The notes under the pieces were generated by a model. It did not search any database. It saw only the letters and a list, made by a program, of their open reading frames with translations, and was not told where the DNA came from. Made by a program: the position numbers and the translations under genes. A stretch of 64,000 bases of DNA from contig JANSXP010000038.1 of the NCBI GenBank assembly GCA_024742875.1, positions 1 through 64,000 of the forward strand, read 5' to 3'. This DNA is from Planctomycetaceae bacterium. GTDB taxonomy: Bacteria > Planctomycetota > Planctomycetia > Planctomycetales > Planctomycetaceae. Shown one piece after another: positions 18,510-27,498 of the stretch. How positions within the stretch are numbered: position 1 is the stretch's first letter; every line of letters starts with the position of its first letter.

Positions 18510-19795
18510 GGATTCTCCTCGGGGGAAGACGCTGATTGCGCATCCGCAGACATCGCCTGCCGATCCGACCATGCTTCCGACGTTCTCACAAACTCATCCT
18601 GCTCACTGAGCAACTGCTGCAGGCGCTCATCCCGCTCGCTGTCGAACCCAACGGCAGCGGCAACCTCCGCAGTGGAAATCAGCACAAAGGTGCGCGGATC
18701 CAGTTCCAGCCGCCACGCATCGCCGGTTGCCGCCGATGGCTGCTGTACGCGACGGATTGATGCGGCAAACAGACACCGCGTCTCTTTACGATCTCCCAGA
18801 AACTCGCTGAGTGCAGGTACCGGCAGGACGGCGTCCACCAGATGTCGGCCCGGTGCGGCAGGCAACTCACAGCGAAACGCCCCCGGACTGATATAGTCGG
18901 GCAGGATCCACGAATCAAAGACGTAAACGCCGCTGCCGGCGGCATACTCCAGCAGCCCCGCGGCCCCTGAGGTCAACTGCCCTTCCTCATTGTACGCCTC
19001 CTGAAAGGCCGTCAGCAGATCCACGGCCGCCAGTGTGTTGGCGGCCTCCGATTCACGCAGCAGATTCTGGACGTAACGCCACTCTCTGTCACTTTTGCCG
19101 AGCGTCTCGCCAGCGGCCACCGCCTCCTCCAGACAGGCCTGCAGCGCCACCAGATCACCTTCACCCAGCAGTTGCGAGATGCGGTCTGCTGAGTCCAGCC
19201 AGGTCTGGCGAGCGGCTTCCCGTGACTGCTGCTGACTTAGAAAGTAGCCCGTCGAGCCCACCACGCAGATCATCGCCACCATGACCAGGCGAAAAGGAGT
19301 GAACGTCGCCCGCGCGATTCGCCGCACATCAATCTGTGGGGGACGGATGGCTTTGAGCCTGGCAACGAGCCCGCCCGCCTGAACGTCCGCCTCCTCGGCG
19401 CTGTCCGCTGCGGCGCTGTCCGCTGCAGCGTCGCCCCCGCGGCCCGCCTTCGTTTCCGATGCGGTGGCCGCCTGTTTACTGGCCGCCTGTTTACTGGCCG
19501 CTTCCCGACGGCCGCCGAACACCAGTTCGCCCACCACGGTCCGCAGCCGATACGAAAAGGAACCGCCGATCACCTCGCTGGGCACCGACGGAGTGGACGG
19601 ATACACGTTGACAGGCAGCACGTACAGGACCGAGCCGCACACTTCGCAGTCCACCTGAATGGGCGAACTGCGGCGAACTCCCACAACCCGCGCATTGCAT
19701 TCGCAGCCGAGTTCGAAGGGAATCTCCACGGTCGGCTCTGTGTCACCGGAAAGCCGCGCCTTGATCCGTTTTAGTTTCTGTACTGTCGCCGCCAT
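18506..19795 (-). CDS. Membrane protein with N-terminal zinc-ribbon-like segment, unknown function
   Basis: A 429-residue protein. Residues 20-55 contain two Cys pairs (CECNARVV and CEVCGSVLYV) suggesting a metal-bound ribbon. An Ala/Ser/Asp-rich linker of 15-bp tandem repeats (SKQAA twice, ADSAA twice) leads to one membrane segment (LVMVAMICVVGSTGYFL, about residues 190-206). A ~220-residue extracytoplasmic domain follows. This predicts a cytoplasmic ribbon and an outside domain. ATG 19795 is preferred to a longer start at 19909 because AAAGGTG lies upstream. The stop overlaps the next start by four bases, so both proteins probably act together. Confidence 0.72.
   Translation of the reverse strand: MAATVQKLKRIKARLSGDTEPTVEIPFELGCECNARVVGVRRSSPIQVDCEVCGSVLYVLPVNVYPSTPSVPSEVIGGSFSYRLRTVVGELVFGGRREAASKQAASKQAATASETKAGRGGDAAADSAAADSAEEADVQAGGLVARLKAIRPPQIDVRRIARATFTPFRLVMVAMICVVGSTGYFLSQQQSREAARQTWLDSADRISQLLGEGDLVALQACLEEAVAAGETLGKSDREWRYVQNLLRESEAANTLAAVDLLTAFQEAYNEEGQLTSGAAGLLEYAAGSGVYVFDSWILPDYISPGAFRCELPAAPGRHLVDAVLPVPALSEFLGDRKETRCLFAASIRRVQQPSAATGDAWRLELDPRTFVLISTAEVAAAVGFDSERDERLQQLLSEQDEFVRTSEAWSDRQAMSADAQSASSPEENP
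19397..19501. repeat. 15-bp in-frame tandem duplications
   Basis: Two separate 15-bp direct duplications: GGCGCTGTCCGCTGC twice (19397-19426) and GGCCGCCTGTTTACT twice plus a partial copy (19466-19501). Both keep the reading frame of the overlying minus-strand gene and encode its Ala-rich linker. Confidence 0.9.
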
Positions 19796-20217
19796 GACAC
19801 CTTTGTCGCGCTGCCGTTGTCGCCTCTCAGATCCATCCCGCATCCGTTGGATCACTGCCCCTTCCACGGTTGCCTGCCCGACCCGGAAATTGGGCCCCGG
19901 ACAGGCCAATTCGTCACCATCGACGTTACCAAAGTCCCTGGCAAATCAGAAGTTAGACGGGAAACGCCATCCTCGGGACCTCTCGCCACTGCATCCCATC
20001 CGCAGAAAACTGTACACATGTCTCCTTCCGGTCAGGCAGACAGGGTAATTCAAAACACCCTGAGAAATCGGCTCAGAGAATAGTGCGCGGTTCTGCGACG
20101 TCTGATTTTTACGGTCCTGCCGAAGCTCCCGATAGTTCCCCCAGGTGGAAGCGATCCGCAACCGCCTTTTCGACGGATCGAACAGTTAGCCTGCGCACAA
20201 GGAACGGACGGACGGGC
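19796..20217. other. Divergent intergenic region, no gene seen
   Basis: About 420 bases between the zinc-ribbon membrane gene and the carboxypeptidase-regulatory-like gene. Nothing recognisable beyond its role as a promoter region. Confidence 0.45.
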
Positions 20218-20739
20218 ATGAGAAATCCCTTTATCATCACCGCACTGATTGCTTCGCTGGCGATGCAGACACTGGCCGTGGGCGGCGAAGGCACAGCGGC
20301 ACTGCAATATGCCAACATTCAGCTCAATGAGCAGGGCTTCCTGGAAGGCCAGGTCGTCGAGCCTACCGGCGCTCCCGTCTCGGCTGCCAGCGTCCAGATG
20401 ACGGACGGTCATCGCACCTACGCTGCCATCACTGACAGTGACGGACGATTCCGCTTTCAGGTGAGCGCCTGTCGCACGTGTATTCTGAAGATGGGCGACC
20501 GCTACTACGGCTGCCGCGTCTGGAAACGGACCACGGCCCCCAAAGGCGCCCTGACGTCCATCGCGCTGGTTAACGACGATTCCCAGGTCACTCGCGGAAA
20601 TCTGTTCGACAGATTCCGACGGAGGCCGGCCGGCCCCCACACGAGCCACCTGAGTTCTGACGCCAAATACGGCCTGGTCCTGCTGGCCGGTGGCGGTATC
20701 GCGGCCTACATGGCCCTTAGCCGCGACAACGGTTCGTAA
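20218..20739 (+). CDS. Exported carboxypeptidase-regulatory-like domain protein
   Basis: A 173-residue protein with a signal peptide (residues 1-20, cleavage near LAVGG). Residues 38-110 fit a carboxypeptidase regulatory-like/transthyretin-type beta domain (GFLEGQVVEPTGAPVSAA and TDSDGRFRFQV). A Cys pair RTCILKMGDRYYGC could form a disulphide. Residues 145-165 (YGLVLLAGGGIAAYMAL) form a hydrophobic C-terminal segment that may anchor it to a membrane. ATG 20218 is chosen because the signal peptide begins there. Function unknown; probably surface or periplasmic. Confidence 0.72.
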   Translation: MRNPFIITALIASLAMQTLAVGGEGTAALQYANIQLNEQGFLEGQVVEPTGAPVSAASVQMTDGHRTYAAITDSDGRFRFQVSACRTCILKMGDRYYGCRVWKRTTAPKGALTSIALVNDDSQVTRGNLFDRFRRRPAGPHTSHLSSDAKYGLVLLAGGGIAAYMALSRDNGS

Positions 20740-20858
20740 GCCTGTCCGGCGAGCCCTGTTCCGATGCGGACCGGGCCAGCCGTGCGTTTGTCGCTTCCCA
20801 ATGTCGCTGCGGCCGCTTATAACTGCCGCCGGTTTACGACGATTGACGGAGCAATTCC

Positions 20859-21515
20859 ATGAGCCAGCACTTCCATAAGGAAATGGAACACCTGCATCGC
20901 AACATTCTGGCGATGTGTTCCTCTGTTGAAGAGAACATCAACGAAGCTGTGAACGGGCTGAAAAATCGCAGTTCCGGACTGGCCGAAGAACTCAAGATCC
21001 GCGACCGCGAAGTCAACGATCTGGATGTCCGTATTGAAGAAGAGTGCCTGAAGATCCTCGCACTCTACAATCCGGTGGCCAATGATCTGCGACGCGTGTG
21101 CTCGGTACTGAAGATCATCGGTGAACTGGAGCGCGTGGGCGATCTGGCGGTCAGCATCGCAGAACGCTCGGCCGCCATTGCCGTGCACCCCAGCTTTCCT
21201 TTGCCGATGCGACTGAGCGAAATTTCCCGCGAATCGCTCACCATGCTGCACGACAGCATCGATTCCTATGTGGAACTCGACGCGGACAAAGCGCGCAGTG
21301 TCATTGTGCATGATGACGTGGTCGACGAACTGAACGTGGAACTGCTCAATGAACTGCGTGTGACCATGGCCGGCGATCCGGCCCATGTGGATCCTGGCAT
21401 GCATATCTTCTCCGCCATTCGTCACATCGAACGCGTGGCAGACCACGCGACCAACATTGCTGAAGATGTCGTGTACCTGATCAACGGTGAAATTATTCGC
21501 CATCGGCAGATCTGA
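20859..21515 (+). CDS. phoU: Phosphate transport regulator PhoU
   Basis: PhoU links the Pst phosphate transporter to the PhoR kinase and restrains the phosphate-starvation response. The 218-residue protein is all-helical with two PhoU repeats; each has the metal-binding pattern, ELERVGDLA (near 85) and HIERVADHATN (near 190). Length matches the family. No pst or phoBR genes are adjacent, so it is separated from its usual operon here. The start ATG gives the usual MSQHFHKEMEHLHRNI opening. Confidence 0.92.
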   Translation: MSQHFHKEMEHLHRNILAMCSSVEENINEAVNGLKNRSSGLAEELKIRDREVNDLDVRIEEECLKILALYNPVANDLRRVCSVLKIIGELERVGDLAVSIAERSAAIAVHPSFPLPMRLSEISRESLTMLHDSIDSYVELDADKARSVIVHDDVVDELNVELLNELRVTMAGDPAHVDPGMHIFSAIRHIERVADHATNIAEDVVYLINGEIIRHRQI

Positions 21516-21556
21516 TTGCCAGAATGGTTCCGCGGCTTTCTGTCGCCATTCCGGTA

Positions 21557-21579
21557 ACGGCCGTCTTTTCAACGGCCGT
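21557..21579. terminator. Hairpin between convergent genes
   Basis: ACGGCCGT, itself palindromic, occurs at 21557-21564 and 21572-21579 and can form an 8-bp stem; each copy is part of a longer direct repeat AACGGCCGTCTTT. It overlaps the stop of the convergent gene, so termination efficiency is uncertain. Confidence 0.45.
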
Positions 21580-22090
21580 CTTTGCGCCGGGAAAAATTCC
21601 ACGCCCTCGGCAGTTCCGCGTCGCAGACCACGCAGACATACCAGTCGTCCTTCACGATGCTGATCTGACTGCAGTCCTCGCACAGGCGAAACACGACCTC
21701 TGTGGTGAAGCGCCCCGGGTGGCGTACGCCGATCGCGTCCAGAGCCCCCTCAACCGCGGGCCACGAATCTGGCTCCGGGCAGAACCCTGTGGACTGATTG
21801 GAGACTGCCACCACGGCCGGGCCGGCAGCAAACGTCATTTCCCCGGCGGACAATACCGGGCCGCCCTGTGCGCACGCCACGTGTTCGGAACGTCGCGGCG
21901 CCAAAAGCAGCTGCTGTTGTTGGTCAATGACGAACGTCGCCACCCATTCTCCGTCGACCGTCTGCTCTGTCGGGCAGGTCCGCAGCCAGTCAGCCAGATC
22001 ATGCTGCGAGTGCATCACGGCCCCGGCGGGCTGGGTGCGGGCGGCCTCACGAAGAGAAGCCGGTCCCACGTACTGATAGCGGCGTACCAT
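21569..22090 (-). CDS. Conserved hypothetical protein with C-terminal zinc-ribbon-like motif
   Basis: A 173-residue protein without signal peptide or membrane segment. The N-terminal part (RRYQYVGPASLREAA) is basic. Near the C terminus, CEDC and CVVC pairs (about residues 134-155) make a four-Cys putative metal site. I do not recognise a family with known function. ATG 22090 is used, with GGAGGGAG upstream; an alternative GTG lies at 22111. The product ends in a basic segment. Confidence 0.65.
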   Translation of the reverse strand: MVRRYQYVGPASLREAARTQPAGAVMHSQHDLADWLRTCPTEQTVDGEWVATFVIDQQQQLLLAPRRSEHVACAQGGPVLSAGEMTFAAGPAVVAVSNQSTGFCPEPDSWPAVEGALDAIGVRHPGRFTTEVVFRLCEDCSQISIVKDDWYVCVVCDAELPRAWNFSRRKDGR

Positions 22091-22198
22091 TGATGGATGC
22101 TCCCTCCACACCGGGAGGACAAACGGACTGAGCAGTGCCGACGGCGTCGACGGTCATCACCAACCCGACAAACGGACGCCATCATCCTGCCGCGAACG

Positions 22199-24049
22199 TC
22201 ACACGTCCAGCCCCATCATCCGCATGAGTTCAATGGCGTTGCTCTTGCGAACCACGCCTTCCCGCAGTCGGTAGTCAAACGACATCCGGCCGTTGTCGAC
22301 GTGGTCTTCAAAGTGCCGGTTAACCGCACGGCCATCCATCGTGTCCACGATCTCGGTCAGTGACAAATCGTGCGTGGTGACGATGCCCAGCCCACCGGCT
22401 TCCACGAGGTTGCGTATCACGGCCTCGGCTCCGCGACGACGGTCGTGGGAGTTGGTGCCACTGAGAATCTCGTCCAGCAGAAACAGGACCGGCCGGTCGG
22501 CTCTTGTGAAATCGACAACGGATTTCAGACGCTGTACGACCGAATAAAAATAGGATCGCCCTTCCTGCAGTGAATCACTGATTCGCATCGCGGTCGCGAT
22601 TTGAAACGGATAGGCGCGAAATGACCGGGCGTGCACGCGGGCCCCGCAGGCCGCCAGCACCAGATTGACGCCCACTGAACGCAGATACGTGCTTTTACCG
22701 GACATATTGGAACCGCTGATCAGCAGCAGCGGCTGGTCGGCAGTCAGCAGCACCGGATTGCAGACACAGTCTTCCGCGTCGATCAACGGGTGCCCCACGT
22801 CCTCGGCCACCAGTTCCACCTGATCCTCGGAGATCTCAGGCATCACATAATCGGGCTGCTCATAGTTGAATGCGGCCAGGCTGTTGAGCACCTCCAGCGT
22901 GGACACCGCGTCAATCCAGTCGTTCACACGATCGCCGTAGCAGACGCGCCAGCGCTGAATGCGGTGCGGCAAATGAATGAACAGCCCCAGCATCCAGGCG
23001 AGAGGCAGAAAGAACTGATTCCGCAAAGAGTTATTGAGCCACTGAATCTGCCGACTCAGTGCGGCGATTCGCTCGGACGCAATTTCTCCATCGGCCGTCA
23101 GCCGCTGCTGCAGCATCTGCAGCGATTTGTCGCGAAAGGGAAACTCTTCGCACACGCGGGTGACGTCCGCCAGTTGCCGCAGCGGCTTATCAACCGAATC
23201 CACATGATCCATGACCACGCGAATCCGACGGCGATTGGCGTAGATAAACGGTGCCTGCAGCACCATCATGAGCAAAATGGTGGACCCCGTCAGCCCGCCA
23301 CCAAACACCAAAAACAGGATCACAAACGACACCAGTCCCAGGATGCGGGAACCCCACAGAGCCCAGGTGGGAAACGGCTTGACCGGTTCGGCCAGCCACC
23401 GCGTGATGGTGGATTCCGCTTTGGACCAGTCCACCTCGCCGTCCACGATGGCCATCGCTTCCCGCAGATCCAGCTGATCACGCAAAGACTCCGTCTGCGT
23501 CTGACGCTGCTCGATTTCCTCCACCGTCGCGAGGCTGGTCAGCCAGGACGCCAGCTTGCGACGTCCGGGCAGCGTGCGGCACAGGTTGATTCGCTGAAAC
23601 AGTGACCCCGCCCCCAGCACGTCCAGGTCACTGCACCAGGCGTGTCCAGGCGGTTCAAACTCGGCGCCCGTTTCTCCGGTGGTCCTCCAGTCGCCCGCCA
23701 GGCGACACAGACTGGTGATGTAAAAATCGCGGGCGGCCACCGCTCGCTGCAGACGACTGACGATGGGGGCGTGCAGTCTCAGCACCAGAGCAAACAGTGC
23801 CAGCGGCACCAGAACCCACCACAAAGACACGTCCGCATCGCCCACACAAACAGTGGCGATCGCCACCAGCAGCAGGAACATGCCCACGCGAATTCGCGAG
23901 AACAACCGATCCGTGGATGCCAGATCCGTCGAACGTTTCTTGAAGGATTCAAGCCGCAGCCGATACTCGCGGGCCGCTTCAGACTGATCAGCACCGGGAC
24001 CGGGCTGAGATGCGATTTCAACGGAAGACAAAAAAAGGCCTCTCTCCAT
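22199..24049 (-). CDS. Membrane-anchored MutS-family ATPase
   Basis: A 616-residue protein with the C-terminal MutS ATPase domain: Walker A SGSNMSGKST (near 445), Walker B PVLFLLDEILSGTNS (near 525) and the following TTHDLSL His motif. It lacks the mismatch-recognition domain and instead has two pairs of hydrophobic segments (about residues 55-90 and 230-265). Such MutS relatives with membrane segments are a known but uncharacterised branch; a role in canonical mismatch repair is unlikely. The ATPase looks intact. The start ATG has no strong ribosome-binding site. The GspE-like gene lies 199 bases upstream on the same strand. Confidence 0.85.
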   Translation of the reverse strand: MERGLFLSSVEIASQPGPGADQSEAAREYRLRLESFKKRSTDLASTDRLFSRIRVGMFLLLVAIATVCVGDADVSLWWVLVPLALFALVLRLHAPIVSRLQRAVAARDFYITSLCRLAGDWRTTGETGAEFEPPGHAWCSDLDVLGAGSLFQRINLCRTLPGRRKLASWLTSLATVEEIEQRQTQTESLRDQLDLREAMAIVDGEVDWSKAESTITRWLAEPVKPFPTWALWGSRILGLVSFVILFLVFGGGLTGSTILLMMVLQAPFIYANRRRIRVVMDHVDSVDKPLRQLADVTRVCEEFPFRDKSLQMLQQRLTADGEIASERIAALSRQIQWLNNSLRNQFFLPLAWMLGLFIHLPHRIQRWRVCYGDRVNDWIDAVSTLEVLNSLAAFNYEQPDYVMPEISEDQVELVAEDVGHPLIDAEDCVCNPVLLTADQPLLLISGSNMSGKSTYLRSVGVNLVLAACGARVHARSFRAYPFQIATAMRISDSLQEGRSYFYSVVQRLKSVVDFTRADRPVLFLLDEILSGTNSHDRRRGAEAVIRNLVEAGGLGIVTTHDLSLTEIVDTMDGRAVNRHFEDHVDNGRMSFDYRLREGVVRKSNAIELMRMMGLDV

Positions 24050-24248
24050 ACGGCGACCGCCAGCTCGTCACGCTGTCACACGGTCTTAAACACTGTCCTG
24101 GCCGCCAATGCAGCGTTTTCCATCGATGGCAAGTCGGCAAACAGGAGGTCCGTCCCGTGGCCGCACGCCGTTTCCTTTTGATGATTTTGGCACGCGCCCG
24201 TCTGCCAGCGTCAAACCCTTCTTCCGGACGCGTCGCTCACTTTGCGAC

Positions 24249-25592
24249 CTATGACGGACGCGGTCGACGTTTGGGACGTCTTTTGGGCTGACCGGGCGGC
24301 CGAAAGGAACGCTGCACCTCTTCGAGGGACGTCTTGCCTTCGGCAACCAGCCGAATGGCGTCAGTCTGCAGCATCCGCATCCGCTCCTTCACCATTTGGG
24401 CCCGCATGGCGGCCGGATCAGCGCTTTCCATCACCACAGACTGCATCCCTTCGGACAATTCCAGCAGTTCGTACACGGGCGCTCGCCCGTGGTATGGCAC
24501 ACCGTCACAGTCTTCGCACAGTTCTTCAATCGTGAGCGCATCCGGATCTTCCGGATCGGGGGGCGGCGGAGCACGATACAGCACGGATGTCTCGGGCGGC
24601 AGGCGCAGTTTTTTGAGTAGCTGTGGGTTCGGGCGGAACGCCTGCTTGCAGTCGTCGCACAGGGTGCGGACCAGTTTTTGTCCAATGATGCCCTTCACCC
24701 GCTGAGCCACCTGATCTTTGCCAACCCACGCAATCAGCTGCGCGATGGCTTCAAACGGGTTGGCGGCGGGAATCTCGGCCACAAAGCAGATGCGATCCGC
24801 GAACTGGAACATCGTCTGGACGACGGCCGGATCCGTCAGCGGATCCATAAACACAAGGTCCGCCTCACGACGAATCATGCGATCAAAACTCAGTTCCAGG
24901 TCGTGGCCTTCTTCCGGCTCAAAATCGGTGACGTTGATCAGCTCGATGCCTTCGGTTTCCGCCATCGAGAACACAGAGTACAGATAGGGATCCACACAGT
25001 GCAGTGTGGTCACTGCCAGTGACGTGCGTCCGCTGTCCGGCCCGCCGCAGGCCAGAATGATGCCCGTGCTGTCTTCAGTGAACCCCCGCAGCTGTTCCGA
25101 CAGATCGTCCGGCATCCCCGCGGTTTTGGCCGTCAGGAAGGTCACCTTGGGGTTGGAGACCTTGATCTTCATCCGCTCCACACCGGGCTTGATCGGCACG
25201 GCGGTGACATGCAGTTCGTATTTGACTTCTTCGTGCTCCAGCCGGATTCCCCCCGACTGCACCTGACTGCGTTCCTGGGGATTCAGGCCTGCCAGCACCT
25301 TCACCATCTGCAGCATGGCCATGCCGCGCTGCCCGGGCAGGGCACCGGCCGGATAAGGGATACCATCCACCACAAAGCGAATCGCCACGCGACCGTTGGC
25401 TGGTTCAATGAGAATGGTGTGGGCACGCCGCGACAGCGCATCGGAAATCATCGTCTTGACGGGGACCAGTGCCGCTTTCACCAAACGAGGATTCTGCTTC
25501 AGATCGGCGTCTCGGCCAAACATCGGCCCCTGAAACAGGACCTGCTCGAATTCTTCCTCGAAATCTTCGTCATCTTCAACGTCGCTTGCCAC
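24249..25592 (-). CDS. GspE/PilB-family secretion ATPase paralogue, probably inactive
   Basis: A 447-residue relative of type II secretion/type IV pilus ATPases. The N2-like region (ILIEPANGRVAIRFVVDGI) and the C-terminal tetracysteine (CDDC near 315, CEDC near 360) are present. The nucleotide-binding motifs are eroded: the Walker A position reads GGPDSGRTS, with Arg for the essential Lys, and the Walker B/GEIRD region reads ADLVFMDPLTDP without the catalytic Glu. This suggests a regulatory or structural paralogue. GTG 25592 has AGAGGAAA upstream. No pilin or secretin gene is nearby. Confidence 0.82.
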   Translation of the reverse strand: MASDVEDDEDFEEEFEQVLFQGPMFGRDADLKQNPRLVKAALVPVKTMISDALSRRAHTILIEPANGRVAIRFVVDGIPYPAGALPGQRGMAMLQMVKVLAGLNPQERSQVQSGGIRLEHEEVKYELHVTAVPIKPGVERMKIKVSNPKVTFLTAKTAGMPDDLSEQLRGFTEDSTGIILACGGPDSGRTSLAVTTLHCVDPYLYSVFSMAETEGIELINVTDFEPEEGHDLELSFDRMIRREADLVFMDPLTDPAVVQTMFQFADRICFVAEIPAANPFEAIAQLIAWVGKDQVAQRVKGIIGQKLVRTLCDDCKQAFRPNPQLLKKLRLPPETSVLYRAPPPPDPEDPDALTIEELCEDCDGVPYHGRAPVYELLELSEGMQSVVMESADPAAMRAQMVKERMRMLQTDAIRLVAEGKTSLEEVQRSFRPPGQPKRRPKRRPRPS

Positions 25593-25804
25593 GTGGTTTC
25601 CTCTTCATGTCAGGCAGGTTTTCCGAGGGCGTCATTCTGATCTGCATCCCGGCAGATGACCAGAGTCACGCCCGGCCGGACGCCGATTTGCCCCGCTTTT
25701 TGTGGCATCTGGTCCGGATGTGACAAAGCCACGGCGTGCACTCCCGACGGCCGGTCGGCCGCCTGGCCGCAACGATGCCAAACCGCAACACACCGCCAGA
25801 TTCG

Positions 25805-27304
25805 TCAGTCCGCGTCCATCGCCTCTGCAGCAAACTGCTCGCCCAGTTCGGCAATATTCTGCAGCGCGCTGGCCACCTTCTGCTCGGTCGTGGCGGGATT
25901 CATAAAACACATCCGCAGGCACACCTGTCCGGCGATTGTCGTCTGCACGATGTAAAAATCGCCCGAGCGGATCAACGCGGCGCGAATCTTCCGCTGCACA
26001 GCATTCACCAGATCAGGCGCTGCGGCCCGCAGGGACTCGGGCAGATAGCGGAACACAAGAATATTGCAGTCCGGCTCGTGCAGCGACTCGAAGCGTTCGT
26101 CATCGCAAACCGTCTGCCAGGCAAATCGGCAGCGGTCAAACACCCGGTCGACCAGTCGTTCAAACACCTCGTCTCCGTACAGACTCCACATGCCCCACAG
26201 TCCAAAACCCAGCGATCGCTTGGTGCATTCCACCGTTCGTACGCCGTTATCGTACTCTGCCATTCCTGGATTATCCGGATCAAACAGATACGGAGCGTCC
26301 TGCTCAAACGTATGAAAGCGGTGCTCGCGATTCTTCAGCAGCACAGCCGCGCACAACGCCGGCACAAACATCATCTTGTGGGCATCCCACACCACGCTGT
26401 CCGCCCGCTCCACACCGCGAAGCAAACCACGATGCTGCCGACTCATCAGCGCGGCTCCCCCATGAGCGGCATCCACGTGCAGCCAGACCTGGTATTGCTC
26501 ACACACGTCCGCGATGCGATCGAGAGGGTCGAACGCTCCGATCGGCGTGGCACAGGCGCACGCCACCACAGCCAGCGGCTGCTGCCCGTCGTCCCGGGCC
26601 TGCTGCAGCACGCGCTCCAGTCTTTCCGGACACATCCGTCGCTGGTCATCCACGTCAACCGCCAAAATGCGTTTGGTGCCCAGCCCCAGAATACCGGCCG
26701 AGCGGGCCACGCAGTAATGCGCGTCCGACTGTGAAATCAACACGGCGTTGTCCGGCGTACCGTTTCGCCAGCTGTCCGGAAACACCACATTGCGAGCGGT
26801 CAACAGCGCCGTCAAATTGGCCAGAGATCCGCCGTGTGTCAAAACGCCGGTCGACTGTTCCGGATCCCAGCCAACCTTCCGGCACATCGCCCGCACTATG
26901 GCGTGCTCCACGGCGGTTGCCCACGGCCCCATTTCGTAAACGGCCATCGGCTGATTGGTCATCGATCCGACCGCATCGAACAGCCCCGCGATGGGCGCGT
27001 TAGCCGGAACCTGGTGTCCGATGTATCCGCTGTGATGCAGGTTGTGGCCGGACCGCAGCATCTGCGTGAGCAGACTTTCAAACCGCTCGCCTCGATCCGC
27101 CGTCGCAGTCCCGCCAGCCATCAACGACTCTGCCAGCGCGACCGCATCTGCTGGCTCGGTCCAGTTCAGAACGCGGGTGTCGCCAGCGAGCACCTGTTGA
27201 AAATGGTGCCCCATCGCCTGCTGCCAAATCGCAGACATGCGGTCAAAGTCTTCCGAAGAATAGATCCGGTCCAGCAGATCCAGGGCAGAATCGACAGCAG
27301 GCAC
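25805..27304 (-). CDS. Group II PLP-dependent decarboxylase
   Basis: A ~499-residue pyridoxal-phosphate enzyme of the glutamate/aromatic amino acid/diaminobutyrate decarboxylase family. The PLP-phosphate region THGGSLANLTAL, the ring-stacking/Asp region HVDAAHGGAAL and the Schiff-base Lys in WDAHKMMFVP are all present, so it should bind PLP. The substrate amino acid cannot be assigned; the acidic amino acid or diaminobutyrate groups are possible. GTG 27304 is chosen because GGAAAG precedes it by 6 bases; a GTG at 27349 is the alternative. It lies just upstream of the GspE-like gene on the same strand but 212 bases away. Confidence 0.88.
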   Translation of the reverse strand: MPAVDSALDLLDRIYSSEDFDRMSAIWQQAMGHHFQQVLAGDTRVLNWTEPADAVALAESLMAGGTATADRGERFESLLTQMLRSGHNLHHSGYIGHQVPANAPIAGLFDAVGSMTNQPMAVYEMGPWATAVEHAIVRAMCRKVGWDPEQSTGVLTHGGSLANLTALLTARNVVFPDSWRNGTPDNAVLISQSDAHYCVARSAGILGLGTKRILAVDVDDQRRMCPERLERVLQQARDDGQQPLAVVACACATPIGAFDPLDRIADVCEQYQVWLHVDAAHGGAALMSRQHRGLLRGVERADSVVWDAHKMMFVPALCAAVLLKNREHRFHTFEQDAPYLFDPDNPGMAEYDNGVRTVECTKRSLGFGLWGMWSLYGDEVFERLVDRVFDRCRFAWQTVCDDERFESLHEPDCNILVFRYLPESLRAAAPDLVNAVQRKIRAALIRSGDFYIVQTTIAGQVCLRMCFMNPATTEQKVASALQNIAELGEQFAAEAMDAD

Positions 27305-27498
27305 GTTCGTCTTTCCAGGTACAGTCCCATAAGCCGTGGCCAGCGCCACGGGCGAAGGATGTCAGACGCCCGCGTGCCTGGCAACCACGGGAACCGCTGC
27401 GGCGAAGAAATCGCTCACTGGTGGGTGGAAAAGACAGCAGAGACGACCAGCCAGTCCGCCTTTTGTGAGCTGCGCTGCCATTTCAATGATGACGACTT

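Noticed and set aside
25736-27003. Two long plus-strand frames opposite the PLP decarboxylase
   Set aside because: Arg/Pro/Ser-rich translations typical of GC-rich shadows; the decarboxylase motifs are clear on the minus strand.
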